Below, piece by piece: positions 1 through 7,900 of a DNA stretch of 27,512 nucleotides (within the stretch, counting starts at the first letter, position 1; each line of letters opens with the position of its first letter). Position numbers and translations under genes: made by a program. The notes below the pieces were generated by a model. That model made no database searches. It saw only the letters and a program-made list of their open reading frames with translations, and had not been told where the DNA came from. The stretch comes from Deltaproteobacteria bacterium. Lineage in GTDB: Bacteria; Myxococcota_A; UBA796; CAJQPC01. The DNA is taken from contig JADKFE010000053.1 of assembly GCA_016717595.1 (NCBI GenBank), positions 1-27,512 on the forward strand, given 5' to 3'.

Positions 1-319
1 CGACAAACACCTCTACAACTACCTCGTCGTCCTCGCCTTCATCCTCAACCACCTCAACCCCAAGAGCACCTGGCGCGCGCGGCTCGTCGCGCTGGTCAGC
101 GAGCGCACCCCCGATCAGCTCAAGCGGATGGCCTTCCCCGCCGACTGGCACCAGCGGAACGTCTGGGTCAACCCTCCCCGAGAGCCCGCCGCCGTCTCCG
201 GCTTGGAGTCCACGCTCCGCGACGCGCTGCGGCGCCACGCGGCCGCCGAGGGGGTCACCGTCGCCGACGCCCACACGGCTATCCTCCGCGCCGCGCTCCT
301 CCCGGTCACGACGGCGTGA
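1..319 (+). CDS. Abi family protein (AbiD/F-like), C-terminal part, 5' end outside window
   Basis: An open frame from base 2 (no start in the window) to the TGA at 317-319 encodes about 105 residues. The first part, with LYNYLVVLAFILNHLNP, a W-R-A-R-L motif and then RMAFPADW, resembles the C-terminal end of the Abi_2 family (AbiD/AbiF-like proteins, proposed to abort phage infection). Those proteins usually end soon after the M-G-F-P-x-x-W motif. Here about 50 further residues follow, containing a helical, Ala-rich tail without recognised homology. The body of the protein lies upstream, so completeness and any partner cannot be judged. Identification rests on one short conserved segment. Confidence 0.65.
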   Translation, partial: DKHLYNYLVVLAFILNHLNPKSTWRARLVALVSERTPDQLKRMAFPADWHQRNVWVNPPREPAAVSGLESTLRDALRRHAAAEGVTVADAHTAILRAALLPVTTA

Positions 320-326
320 CGCGCGG

Positions 327-356
327 GTGACGCCCCCCGGCCAGCCGGGTTAGCCT
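327..356 (+). promoter_or_regulatory. Candidate sigma-70 promoter, leaderless start for the 362 gene
   Basis: GTGACG (327-332) and TAGCCT (351-356) are separated by 18 bases, and the ATG at 362 begins only 5 bases after the -10 hexamer. No Shine-Dalgarno sequence is visible before that ATG. Transcription would begin at or next to the start codon, giving a leaderless or nearly leaderless mRNA. Confidence 0.4.
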
Positions 357-361
357 GGGGC

Positions 362-898
362 ATGGTCCATCCGCTCCTGCTCGTGTTCACCTTCGCCGCC
401 GCCGCGGCGCCGCCGCCTGTCGCCATTGGCGTCGGGATCGGAGGCGGCGTGCAGGTCGATGATCGGCTCCCCGCGCCCAACGTAGACGTGCTCACCCTGG
501 AGCTTCGGGCGCCGATGGAGTGGGGCTCGGTGGACCTGCAGCTCGACTGGACGCAGCTCTGGCTGAGCCGCGCGATGACCACACGGCCCCGCCTCGGCGT
601 CGGGGTGTACGCCCACCACAGCCTGCCGCTCTCACCGCGCTGGGATCTCGCGCTGATGCCGGGCCTGGATCTGGAGCTTGGCCGCGACGCCCAGCTTGAG
701 GGGGTGCGGGTGCGGTACGTCCCCGCCGGCTCTTTTGGCGTGGGCGGCCGCGTCGGTCTTGACCGCACACGGCGGCGAGATGGCCGGGAGCTGGGCATCT
801 ACACCCGCGCCGCCTGGGGCTTTCGTACGGGCGCCGAGGGCGCTGAGGCCTATCGCCGCGCCACCTTAGAGCTGGTGTGGACCTGGGGGAACCCATGA
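362..898 (+). CDS. Secreted beta-strand-rich protein, possible small outer-membrane barrel
   Basis: 178 residues. Residues 1-17 form a signal-peptide-like hydrophobic stretch ending in Ala-rich sequence. The rest is alternating polar/hydrophobic sequence in strand-sized segments separated by short turns (for example VDVLTLELRAP, VDLQLDWTQLWLS, ELGIYTRAAWGFR), ending in an aromatic strand (LELVWTWGNP). This pattern fits a small outer-membrane beta-barrel or periplasmic beta protein. No named family was recognised. The stop codon overlaps the start of the CotH lipoprotein gene (ATGA), so the two are probably cotranscribed and translationally coupled. Confidence 0.55.
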   Translation: MVHPLLLVFTFAAAAAPPPVAIGVGIGGGVQVDDRLPAPNVDVLTLELRAPMEWGSVDLQLDWTQLWLSRAMTTRPRLGVGVYAHHSLPLSPRWDLALMPGLDLELGRDAQLEGVRVRYVPAGSFGVGGRVGLDRTRRRDGRELGIYTRAAWGFRTGAEGAEAYRRATLELVWTWGNP

Positions 899-2349
899 CA
901 AACAGACGATTGATCTCGCTCGGGCTCTTGAGCGCCGCGCTGCTTGTCGGCTGCAAAGAGGAGGTCTGCGGCGTCGGCGGCGACTTCACCAGCCCGCCCT
1001 TTGACCGCGGGGATGAGGACGAGGACGAGGACGAGAACAACGACTGGCTGTTCTCTCTGGAGCGCATCAACCGCATCGAGCTCACGCTCGGCGACGAGGC
1101 CGTGCGCACCTTGTCCAAGGAGCGCACGATCCACGAGGATCGGTTTGAGGTGCCCGGTGAGCTCAGCATCGACGGCGTCAACGTGGGCACGATCGGCGTG
1201 CGCCTGCGCGGTCGCCTGGGCTCGTTCCAGCGGTTTGAGGACAAGCCCAAGTTTAACCTCGACCTCAACGAGTACAGTGACCAGCGGCCCTTCGGCCTGG
1301 AGCGCCTGGCGCTCTCCAGCGGCGGCATGGACCCGAGCAAGCTCAAGGAGGTGCTCGGCGCGCAGCTCATGGCCCTCGCAGACGTGCCCGCGAGCCGGGC
1401 GGGCTTCGCCCAGCTCTTTGTCAACGGCGAAGATTATGGCCTCTACATCACCATCGAGGCCCAAGACGACCGCTGGATGCGCCGGGTATTTGACACAGAC
1501 GAGGGCAACCTCTACGAAGGCAGCTACTCCTACGCCGTGTGGTGGCCCCGGTTTAACGACTTCGGCGAGGGCCGCGACGAGCGGTTTGAGCTGCAAGAGG
1601 GCTATGACGTGGGCCACGCCGACATCGCCGCCGTCTCCGACGCCACCCTGGACTCGTTTGAGGCCGGGCGTGTGACGGAGTCCTTGGCCGAGGTGGTGGA
1701 CTTCCCGGGGCTACAACGCCAGCTCGCCGCCGACCAGTGGCTCGGCAACCTCGACGGCTACGGCTTCATCGTGAACAACTACCGTGTGTGGTTCCCCCCC
1801 GACGGCGGCCCGATGCGCCTCGCCTCGTGGGATCTCGACGGCACCCTGCTCCCCGACGCCCTGAACGGCGAGACCTTGGAGGAGCCCCGGGGCAACCTCG
1901 CCGCCATCTGCCGCCTCGACCCGGACTGTGAGCGGGACTGGGCGGACACCGCGCGCAGCGTCGCCGACGCCGTAGACGCCTCGACCCTCGCCGAGACGAT
2001 GGCCCAGGCCGCGCTGTTCACCGAGGAGGCAGCCTACGCCGACCCCCGTGCCTGTGACGCCGAGGCGATCACGACGGGGCGCGCCGAGGTCACCGAGTGG
2101 ATTGAGACGGCGAGCGAGACGCTGCGGGAGGCTTGGAAGGGGTGGAGTAGCGCGCAGAGTCCGCGGCGCTCCGCTCACGGGTTCGCGTCACTCGTCGGCA
2201 CGTCACCCTCGACCTGGCCGCGCAGGATGACGAAGCTGCGGGTGCTCAGGCCTTGGTCGTCGACGGCCTCGATGAGGAAGGAGTTTCGACCGGGGCGAAG
2301 CTCGACGAGCACAGCACCTTGGGCGGTCTTGGTGTTGGACGGGGTGTAG
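895..2349 (+). CDS. CotH kinase-like family lipoprotein
   Basis: The ATG at 895 overlaps the preceding stop (ATGA) and gives a 484-residue protein. A longer in-frame start at 877 would spoil the signal peptide. Residues 1-20 are a lipoprotein signal (lipobox LVGC, Cys20). A short acidic linker of alternating Asp/Glu follows around residues 42-52. The CotH-type domain covers about 55-330: a KPKFNLDLNEY segment, an S-G-G-M-D-P-S segment, a FVNGEDYGLYITIE segment, GNLYEG, and WDLDGTL, a likely metal-binding acidic site. Spore-coat CotH is an atypical protein kinase, but activity of bacterial lipoprotein members is generally unproven. Residues from about 427 to the end are encoded antisense to the last codons of the S41 protease gene and look unlike a domain. 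A TAG in another frame at 2148-2150 is where the gene may once have ended. Confidence 0.82.
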   Translation: MTNRRLISLGLLSAALLVGCKEEVCGVGGDFTSPPFDRGDEDEDEDENNDWLFSLERINRIELTLGDEAVRTLSKERTIHEDRFEVPGELSIDGVNVGTIGVRLRGRLGSFQRFEDKPKFNLDLNEYSDQRPFGLERLALSSGGMDPSKLKEVLGAQLMALADVPASRAGFAQLFVNGEDYGLYITIEAQDDRWMRRVFDTDEGNLYEGSYSYAVWWPRFNDFGEGRDERFELQEGYDVGHADIAAVSDATLDSFEAGRVTESLAEVVDFPGLQRQLAADQWLGNLDGYGFIVNNYRVWFPPDGGPMRLASWDLDGTLLPDALNGETLEEPRGNLAAICRLDPDCERDWADTARSVADAVDASTLAETMAQAALFTEEAAYADPRACDAEAITTGRAEVTEWIETASETLREAWKGWSSAQSPRRSAHGFASLVGTSPSTWPRRMTKLRVLRPWSSTASMRKEFRPGRSSTSTAPWAVLVLDGV

Positions 2350-4745
2350 CTGAGCTTGTCGCCGTCGGACCAGGTGAGCTGGTGGTGCACGGCGCGGTCG
2401 TCCTGCGCCGTCCAGCTCAGGGTGAAGGGGCCCGCCGGGGCGCTCGTGGGCACGTTCTTGGGGCTGATGCGGGGGGCCTCTAAATCGACCACGCGGCCGT
2501 CGCGGGGGAGGTCGAAGGACCAGCGCAGAAGCTCGCCGTATCGTTCGTCCTCGACGATGATGTGCAGGGGGAGATCGACGGTGTTGTTGGGGTCGAGGTC
2601 GAGGCCCAGATGAACGAGGGCCTGGCGGCCGGGGCCTAAGGAGGGCAGGTACGCCTCGGCCTCGGTCAGCTCGACCCCGGCGAGCTCGGGGTACTCAAAA
2701 TACACCTTGAGGCCGCTCAGCTCACGGTCGGACTGGTTCTTGAGCACCACTTCAGCGCGCTGGCCGTCGGGGTGCTGGCGCAGGCGTAAAGAGAGGCGCA
2801 GGGCCGGGAGCGGGGCGCCTTTGGTCTTGAGCACGGCGCCGCCCGCGTCGGCCGGGGGGCGTAAGTCGGACTCCACACGGAGGCCCACGAGGGACTCTCG
2901 GGCGCTCAACGAGTGGGGCAGGCGTGTGGTGATGGTGCCCAGGCTTGTTTGACCGGGGTTGACGCGGCCCACGGGCAGGTAGAGGTCGTCCCAGATGGAC
3001 TCTGTGCTGGATACCCGCACGGCGACGCGGTGCAGGGGGGTGTCGCCGTTGTTGGTGACGTAGGCCTTGAGCACGAAGGGCTCACCGGCTTTGCCCTCGG
3101 CGGCCTCAACCCGCACAGACACCTTGGGGGCCGCGCCGCTCTTGGGGGCGGCGCTCCAGTCGACGTTGTGGATGGCGAGGGTCTGGGCGAGGCGCTGCTC
3201 TTCTTCAGCGCGCACCAGCTCACGGACCTCACCCGCCGCCTGGAGCACGTCGTAGCGGCTCGTGCCTTCAGCCCGGGCGAGGATTCGTAGGGCGAGCTGC
3301 AGCTCGACGTCGCCGCGGTCGGCGGGCATGGTGCCTTGGGTGCGCCAGCCGGGGCGCTCGTCCACCAGCAGGAGCGGCGAGGGGCCCATGGACTCCTCGA
3401 CGGGCAAGACGAGGGACACGCCGTCGGCGTCGAGGCGCACGCGGCCCACGGGGAGATCGGCGGGGATGCCCACATCGGCGATGGAGAGGTCGCCGGGCAA
3501 GAGGTAGCGGGCGACGGTGAGCTTGAGCCGGGTGTCGTCGTCTAAGGTGTAGAGCTTCTGCACCGTGCCTTTGCCATACGAACGATCGCCGATGAGCACG
3601 GCGCGCTCAAGCTCACGCAGGGCCCCGGCGAGGATCTCCGCGCCTGAGGCCGTGCGCCGGTTCTGGAGGATGACGATGGGCGCGTCGGGCTCGGTGTGGT
3701 CGTCTACCGCCCACTTCGTCTCCATCAGGCCGCGCACCTTGCCGCCGTCGGGGCCCACGGTGCGCAGGATGTCTCCGGCGGTGAGGAAGGCGTCCGCGGC
3801 GGCGGCGGACTGCTCCATGGAGCCGCCGGTGTTGTCGCGCAGGTCGAGCACGATGCCCCGGCCCAAGGCGTTTAAGTTGTCGAGCTCGGTGAGGGCCTCG
3901 GAGAGCCAGTAGTCGGTCTGCTGGGAGAAGTGGTCGATGCGGATGTAGCCGAAGCCGCCGTCGAGCACCTTCCAGGTGACGTTGGGGATACGCACCTCGT
4001 CGCGCTCGATCAGCAGCGTCAGCTCGACGGTGGCGCCTTCAGGGCCGCCGGGCGGCAAGGGGCGACGCACCCGCAGCTCGACGGAGGAGCCCAAGGGCCC
4101 GGTGATGCGTTTGGTGGCGTCCTCGACAGACATGCCCGTGGTGGAGACGCCGTCGATGCGCACGAGCGTGTCTCCGGCGCGTAGGCCCGCGGACTCGGCG
4201 GGGTTGCCCCGGAAGACCTCCTCCACAAACAGCTCACCTTGGGGGTTGAGCACGATGCGGGCGCCGACGCCGTAAAACACGCCCTTGAGGCGCTTGTCGA
4301 AGGCGTCGAGGCGGTCGCCGTAGAGCACGCGGCTGTGGCGGTCCAAGGCGTCGGTGACGCCCATCGTCACCAAGAGGTCGAGGCGCACGTCGCCGTCGAG
4401 ATCCGCCGGGGCCTGGGCGATGAGCTGCTGGACGCGGGTGAGGCCCGGGCGCAGGTCGTCCCAGGTGACGACGTTCACGTCACCCAAGGCCGCGCCGCCG
4501 CCGACGTGCAGGTGCAGGGCGCCGCCGCCGCCGGAGACCATGAGCCACTCGATCTCCTCCTCAAGCCGCCGCCCCACGGCGTCGAGCACGGCGCTGGCCT
4601 CAAGGCTGCCACGATCGAGGTAGAGCGTCTCGATACGATCCAACGCCGCGTCGACGAGATCCGTAGGGGCCTCGGCGACGGACGGGGTGGCGGCGAGCGC
4701 GCCCAAGGTGAAGAGGAGGACTGCGCGGCGAACGAGCGAGGACAC
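2175..4745 (-). CDS. Secreted S41 family (C-terminal processing) peptidase with PDZ and Ig-like domains
   Basis: The GTG start at 4745 is chosen because GGAG sits about 8 bases upstream and a signal peptide follows directly (SSLVRRAVLLFTLGALAATPSVAEA). The frame stays open to 4916, but that part would run antisense into larB. The protein has 856 residues. A PDZ domain lies near residues 140-230 (GLRAGDTLVRIDGV). The S41 catalytic domain lies near 235-440, with nucleophile Ser367 in RRTASGAEILAGAL and general base Lys392 in DRSYGKGTVQ. The 25-residue spacing matches CtpA-type Ser/Lys dyads. The C-terminal half has CARDB-like and Ig-like beta domains (VEAAEGKAGEPFVLKAYVTN; FTLSWTAQDD), much longer than a typical CtpA. 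It is probably a periplasmic or exported protease. Its 3' end overlaps the CotH gene by 175 bp. Confidence 0.9.
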   Translation of the reverse strand: MSSLVRRAVLLFTLGALAATPSVAEAPTDLVDAALDRIETLYLDRGSLEASAVLDAVGRRLEEEIEWLMVSGGGGALHLHVGGGAALGDVNVVTWDDLRPGLTRVQQLIAQAPADLDGDVRLDLLVTMGVTDALDRHSRVLYGDRLDAFDKRLKGVFYGVGARIVLNPQGELFVEEVFRGNPAESAGLRAGDTLVRIDGVSTTGMSVEDATKRITGPLGSSVELRVRRPLPPGGPEGATVELTLLIERDEVRIPNVTWKVLDGGFGYIRIDHFSQQTDYWLSEALTELDNLNALGRGIVLDLRDNTGGSMEQSAAAADAFLTAGDILRTVGPDGGKVRGLMETKWAVDDHTEPDAPIVILQNRRTASGAEILAGALRELERAVLIGDRSYGKGTVQKLYTLDDDTRLKLTVARYLLPGDLSIADVGIPADLPVGRVRLDADGVSLVLPVEESMGPSPLLLVDERPGWRTQGTMPADRGDVELQLALRILARAEGTSRYDVLQAAGEVRELVRAEEEQRLAQTLAIHNVDWSAAPKSGAAPKVSVRVEAAEGKAGEPFVLKAYVTNNGDTPLHRVAVRVSSTESIWDDLYLPVGRVNPGQTSLGTITTRLPHSLSARESLVGLRVESDLRPPADAGGAVLKTKGAPLPALRLSLRLRQHPDGQRAEVVLKNQSDRELSGLKVYFEYPELAGVELTEAEAYLPSLGPGRQALVHLGLDLDPNNTVDLPLHIIVEDERYGELLRWSFDLPRDGRVVDLEAPRISPKNVPTSAPAGPFTLSWTAQDDRAVHHQLTWSDGDKLSYTPSNTKTAQGAVLVELRPGRNSFLIEAVDDQGLSTRSFVILRGQVEGDVPTSDANP

Positions 4746-4839
4746 GGGGCTCTCCGACGTCTCAGCGTAACGTGGAACCGCCGTGGGCGCGCGTTTCCTT
4801 GACGTGCGAGGGGACTCTTGGGGTGCTACGCTTGCGGCC

Positions 4840-5598
4840 ATGATCCACGATCGTCTCCGAAACCTGCTCGACGCGCTCATGGCGGGGCAGGTCGATCGCG
4901 CCCAGGTGCTCAGCACCCTGCTTCACGACGAGCTGATGGTCGATGGGATGCACCAGGCCACCGTCGACACCCACCGAGAGCTGCGCACCGGCGTGCCCGA
5001 GGTGATCTTCGGCTTGGGCAAGACCGCCGAGCAGCTCCTCACGATCATGCAGCGCCTCAACGCCGCCGGGCAGCCCGCCTTGGCGACGCGGGTGGAGGCG
5101 GACAAGGCCGGCTGGGTGATGGAGCAGCTCCCCGAGGTGATGTATTACCCCGTCGCCCGGGTGCTCTATCTGCCCACGTCAGAGCCCGTGACCCAAGGCC
5201 GGGGCGAGATCCTCGTGATCTGCGCGGGCACCTCAGACCTGCCCGTGGCTGAAGAGGCCGCCGTGGTCGCCGAGCTCCTGGGCAACCGCGTGCGCCGGGT
5301 GGTCGATGTCGGCGTCGCTGGGCTGCACCGGGTGCTCGCCCACGCCCATGAGCTGCGCAGCGCCCGGGTGATCATCGTCGTCGCCGGGATGGAGGGTGCG
5401 CTGCCGTCCGTCGTCGCCGGGCTCACGGACAAGCCGGTGATCGCCGTGCCCACCTCGGTTGGCTATGGCGCGTCGTTCCAGGGCGTGGCGGCGCTGTTGG
5501 GCATGTTGAACTCTTGCGGCTCTGGGGTGAGCGTGGTGAACATCGACAACGGCTTCGGGGCCGCCTTTCAGGCCACCCGCATCAACCGGCTGCCATGA
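4840..5598 (+). CDS. larB: Nickel pincer cofactor biosynthesis protein LarB
   Basis: 252 residues from the ATG at 4840. LarB (pyridinium-3,5-biscarboxylic acid mononucleotide synthase) carboxylates nicotinic acid adenine dinucleotide and releases AMP, the first step to the nickel-pincer nucleotide of lactate racemase-type enzymes. The AIR-carboxylase (PurE-like) fold is evident in the second half: ILVICAGTSDLPVAEEA near residues 127-143, a VVAGMEGALPSVVAGL segment, then VIAVPTSVGYGAS and a Gly-rich end with NIDNGFGA. The N-terminal half carries DTHRELRTGVPEVIFGLGKT, typical of LarB. The stop overlaps the larC ATG (ATGA). TACGCT at 4827-4832 could be a -10 element, but no properly spaced -35 is visible. 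No larA or larE is present in the window. Confidence 0.92.
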   Translation: MIHDRLRNLLDALMAGQVDRAQVLSTLLHDELMVDGMHQATVDTHRELRTGVPEVIFGLGKTAEQLLTIMQRLNAAGQPALATRVEADKAGWVMEQLPEVMYYPVARVLYLPTSEPVTQGRGEILVICAGTSDLPVAEEAAVVAELLGNRVRRVVDVGVAGLHRVLAHAHELRSARVIIVVAGMEGALPSVVAGLTDKPVIAVPTSVGYGASFQGVAALLGMLNSCGSGVSVVNIDNGFGAAFQATRINRLP

Positions 5599-6899
5599 CG
5601 CTCGCCTGGCTCGACGCACGGGCAGGTCTCGCCGGAGACATGCTCTGCGCGGCGCTTCTTGACGCCAGCGGCGACGCCGAGGCCCTCGCCGCCGAGCTTC
5701 ACGGCGTGATGGTGAACCTCGGGCTCAGCGGCTTCACGCTGCGGCTCTCCCGGGTGCGCCGCGGCGTGATCTCCGGGCTGCATTTTGACGTGGTCCTTCA
5801 CAACGACGGCCCCGCGCCGATGCCCGAGGCCGATCCGCGCCACCATGACCACGGGCACGATCACGGCCATGACCACGATCATGGGCACGATCACGGGCAT
5901 GGCCACGACCACGACTCCAGCCGGGACTGGGCGCAGATCCGGGGGATGATCCTCAGCTCTGCCTTGCCCCAGGCCGTGAAGGACTCCGCCGTCTCCGCCT
6001 TCGGGGCCCTGGCCGAGGCCGAGGCCCGGGTGCATGGGGTGCCGGTTGAGCGGGTGAGCTTCCACGAGGTCGGCGCCGTGGACTCGATCATCGACATGGT
6101 CGGCGCCTGTTACCTGCTGTGGCGCCTCGGCGTCGAGGCCCTCACCGTGAGCCCTCTGCCGCTGGGCGGCGGCACGGTGCAGACGGCCCATGGTGTGCTC
6201 ACCGTGCCTGTCCCGGCGACGATCGAGCTTCTGCGCGGCTTCCCGGTGTTTCAAGACGGCCGCCGGGGCGAGCTGGTCACGCCCACAGGCGCGGCCTTGG
6301 CCCGGGCCTTGGGCAAGCCGGGGCCGATGCCGTCCATGCGCCCCACGGCGACGGGCTATGGCGCGGGCACCCGCAACCCCGAGGGCTGGAACAACGTCAC
6401 CCGGCTGATCCTCGGTGAGCCTCTGGGCGCGGACGAGGCGGCGGACGTGCCCGCGGACGAGGTCGAGGTGATCTCGGCCCAGGTGGACGACATGCCCGGC
6501 GAGGCGCTCCCGGCGCTGATCAACGCCTTGCTCGCCGCCGGGGCCGCCGACGCCTTCGCCGCGCCGGTGGTGATGAAGAAGGGGCGCCTGGGCCAGCTCA
6601 TCACGGCGATCTGCGCGCCGGAGCGCGCCGGGGCCGTGGGCGACGCCTTGCTGCGCCACTCCACGAGCTTCGGCCTGCGCCGCCACCGCGCCCAGCGTGA
6701 GGTGCTCGACCGCCGCCACGTCAGCGTCTCGACGCCCTTCGGGGCGGTGCGGGTGAAGCTCGGCGCCCGGGGTGGGGAGCTTCTCCAGGCCAAGCCCGAG
6801 CACGAGGACTGCGCCCGGCTCGCCCTGGCCGCGGGGGTGCCGCTGGCGCGGGTGGCCGAGGCCGCGCTGCGCGCTTTGCCTGCGGAGGAGCGCCCATGA
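5595..6899 (+). CDS. larC: Nickel insertion protein LarC, single uninterrupted ORF with His-rich loop
   Basis: 434 residues; the ATG at 5595 overlaps the larB stop. LarC is the CTP-dependent cyclometallase that inserts nickel into the dithiolated pincer nucleotide made by LarB and LarE. Family landmarks are the N-terminal WLDARAGLAGDM, the central FHEVGAVDSIIDMVGA, then PLPLGGGTVQTAHG, ELVTPTGAAL and VSAQVDDMPGE-like sequence (here VISAQVDDMPGE). Residues 83-106 are a run of 13 His among Asp and Gly, a plausible nickel store; such His-rich insertions occur in other LarC proteins. In Lactobacillus plantarum the protein is made through a programmed frameshift between larC1 and larC2; here the frame is continuous. 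The stop overlaps the next gene (ATGA). Confidence 0.92.
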   Translation: MTLAWLDARAGLAGDMLCAALLDASGDAEALAAELHGVMVNLGLSGFTLRLSRVRRGVISGLHFDVVLHNDGPAPMPEADPRHHDHGHDHGHDHDHGHDHGHGHDHDSSRDWAQIRGMILSSALPQAVKDSAVSAFGALAEAEARVHGVPVERVSFHEVGAVDSIIDMVGACYLLWRLGVEALTVSPLPLGGGTVQTAHGVLTVPVPATIELLRGFPVFQDGRRGELVTPTGAALARALGKPGPMPSMRPTATGYGAGTRNPEGWNNVTRLILGEPLGADEAADVPADEVEVISAQVDDMPGEALPALINALLAAGAADAFAAPVVMKKGRLGQLITAICAPERAGAVGDALLRHSTSFGLRRHRAQREVLDRRHVSVSTPFGAVRVKLGARGGELLQAKPEHEDCARLALAAGVPLARVAEAALRALPAEERP

Positions 6900-7876
6900 G
6901 CCTCATCGCCACGCCCCACCGCGACCTCGGCGGGATGTTGGAGCAGCTCGGCTTCACCGTGCTGGAGACGAACGACCCCGCCGACGCCGCCGCCCGGGCG
7001 GATCTGGTCGTCGTGCCTTGGGTGAACCGCCCGCTCTCGGGCCTGGAGTGGTGCCGCCGGGTGCGTGAGCAGCAGCCCGAGCTGCCGATGCTCGTGGTCA
7101 CCCGCAGCGACGCCGAGGCCAGCGCCGCGCTGGAGGCCGGGGCCACGGACGTGCTCCGCCTGCCGCTTCACGACGCCGTCACCCGCGCCCGCTGCCGGGC
7201 CCTGCTCACGAAGATGAACGAACGCGCCGCGCGCCCCCGCGCCGCCTTCGCCGCCCGGGTGCTCGACGCGTGTCCTGACGCGATCATCACAACTGACGCC
7301 ACGGGGCTCATCCTCACCTTCAACCGCGCCGCCGAGCTGCTCACCGGGCACCTCGCTGAGGAGATCGTCGGCAACTTAGACCTCGGCGTGCTCTTCGACA
7401 GCCCGTCCGAGGCCGCCCGCCTCGATCTCAGCCTACGCGCGGCCACCGACCACGTCCTGCTCAACCAGCCCGTGCGCCTGCGCACCGCCGAGGGCGAGCG
7501 GGTGCCGACGATGGTGAGCTTGGCCGCCCTGTTTGGCCCGGGTGGCGCTCGGGACGGCCTCGTGGGCGTGTACCGCGATGATCGTGACAACGACGCCTTG
7601 GGCGAGCGCCTGGCCACGGCCACCGCCCAGCTCGTGCAGGCCGAGCGCCGGGGCAGCCGCCTGATGACCGTCGGCGCGGCGGCCTGGGAGCTGAACCAGC
7701 CGCTCACCTCAGCGATGGGGCTCTTGGAGCTGCTCATGCTCCGCCCCGAGCTGAGCGCCGACTCCCACGAGCGCCTGGAGCGAGCGTACAATCAGCTAGA
7801 GCGCCTCGCCGAGGGCGTGCGCCGCGTCGCCGCCTTGACCGAGGCCCCGGCCAGCCCGGACGCGCCCCTGACCTGA
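6896..7876 (+). CDS. PAS-domain protein with degenerate receiver and degenerate histidine-kinase dimerisation domains
   Basis: 326 residues, overlapping the larC stop by ATGA. Residues 1-105 align in pattern with a response-regulator receiver. In the DLVVVPWVNRPLSG segment the phospho-acceptor Asp position holds Pro41, and in VLRLPLHD the usual Lys-Pro is Leu89-Pro90, while Thr69 is kept. Residues about 117-228 are a PAS domain (VLDACPDAIITTDATGLILTFNRAAELLTG). Residues about 240-315 resemble a kinase dimerisation helix pair: AAAWELNQPLTSAMGLLELL corresponds to the usual A-H-E-L-N-Q-P-L H-box, with Trp264 where the phosphorylated His should be. No ATP-binding domain follows. It looks like a non-catalytic sensor or scaffold derived from a hybrid kinase. 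The context (larBC upstream, UspA downstream) suggests a metabolic or stress role, which is inference. Confidence 0.75.
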   Translation: MSLIATPHRDLGGMLEQLGFTVLETNDPADAAARADLVVVPWVNRPLSGLEWCRRVREQQPELPMLVVTRSDAEASAALEAGATDVLRLPLHDAVTRARCRALLTKMNERAARPRAAFAARVLDACPDAIITTDATGLILTFNRAAELLTGHLAEEIVGNLDLGVLFDSPSEAARLDLSLRAATDHVLLNQPVRLRTAEGERVPTMVSLAALFGPGGARDGLVGVYRDDRDNDALGERLATATAQLVQAERRGSRLMTVGAAAWELNQPLTSAMGLLELLMLRPELSADSHERLERAYNQLERLAEGVRRVAALTEAPASPDAPLT

Positions 7877-7900
7877 ACCCCTGGACTGCAGAGAGGCCCG

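Noticed and set aside
4799..4832. TTGACG and TACGCT as a promoter pair for larB
   Set aside because: The spacing is 22 bases, too long for sigma-70; only the -10 position relative to the ATG is suggestive.
4746..4916. Upstream in-frame extension of the S41 protease
   Set aside because: It would overlap the larB start antisense, has no signal-peptide character, and the GTG at 4745 has a good ribosome-binding site directly before a signal peptide.
5841..5912. Tandem CAC/GAC/GGC repeats as a DNA satellite or CRISPR-like array
   Set aside because: The repetition is in-frame and encodes the His-rich loop of LarC; codons vary (CAT and CAC), so it is selected at protein level.
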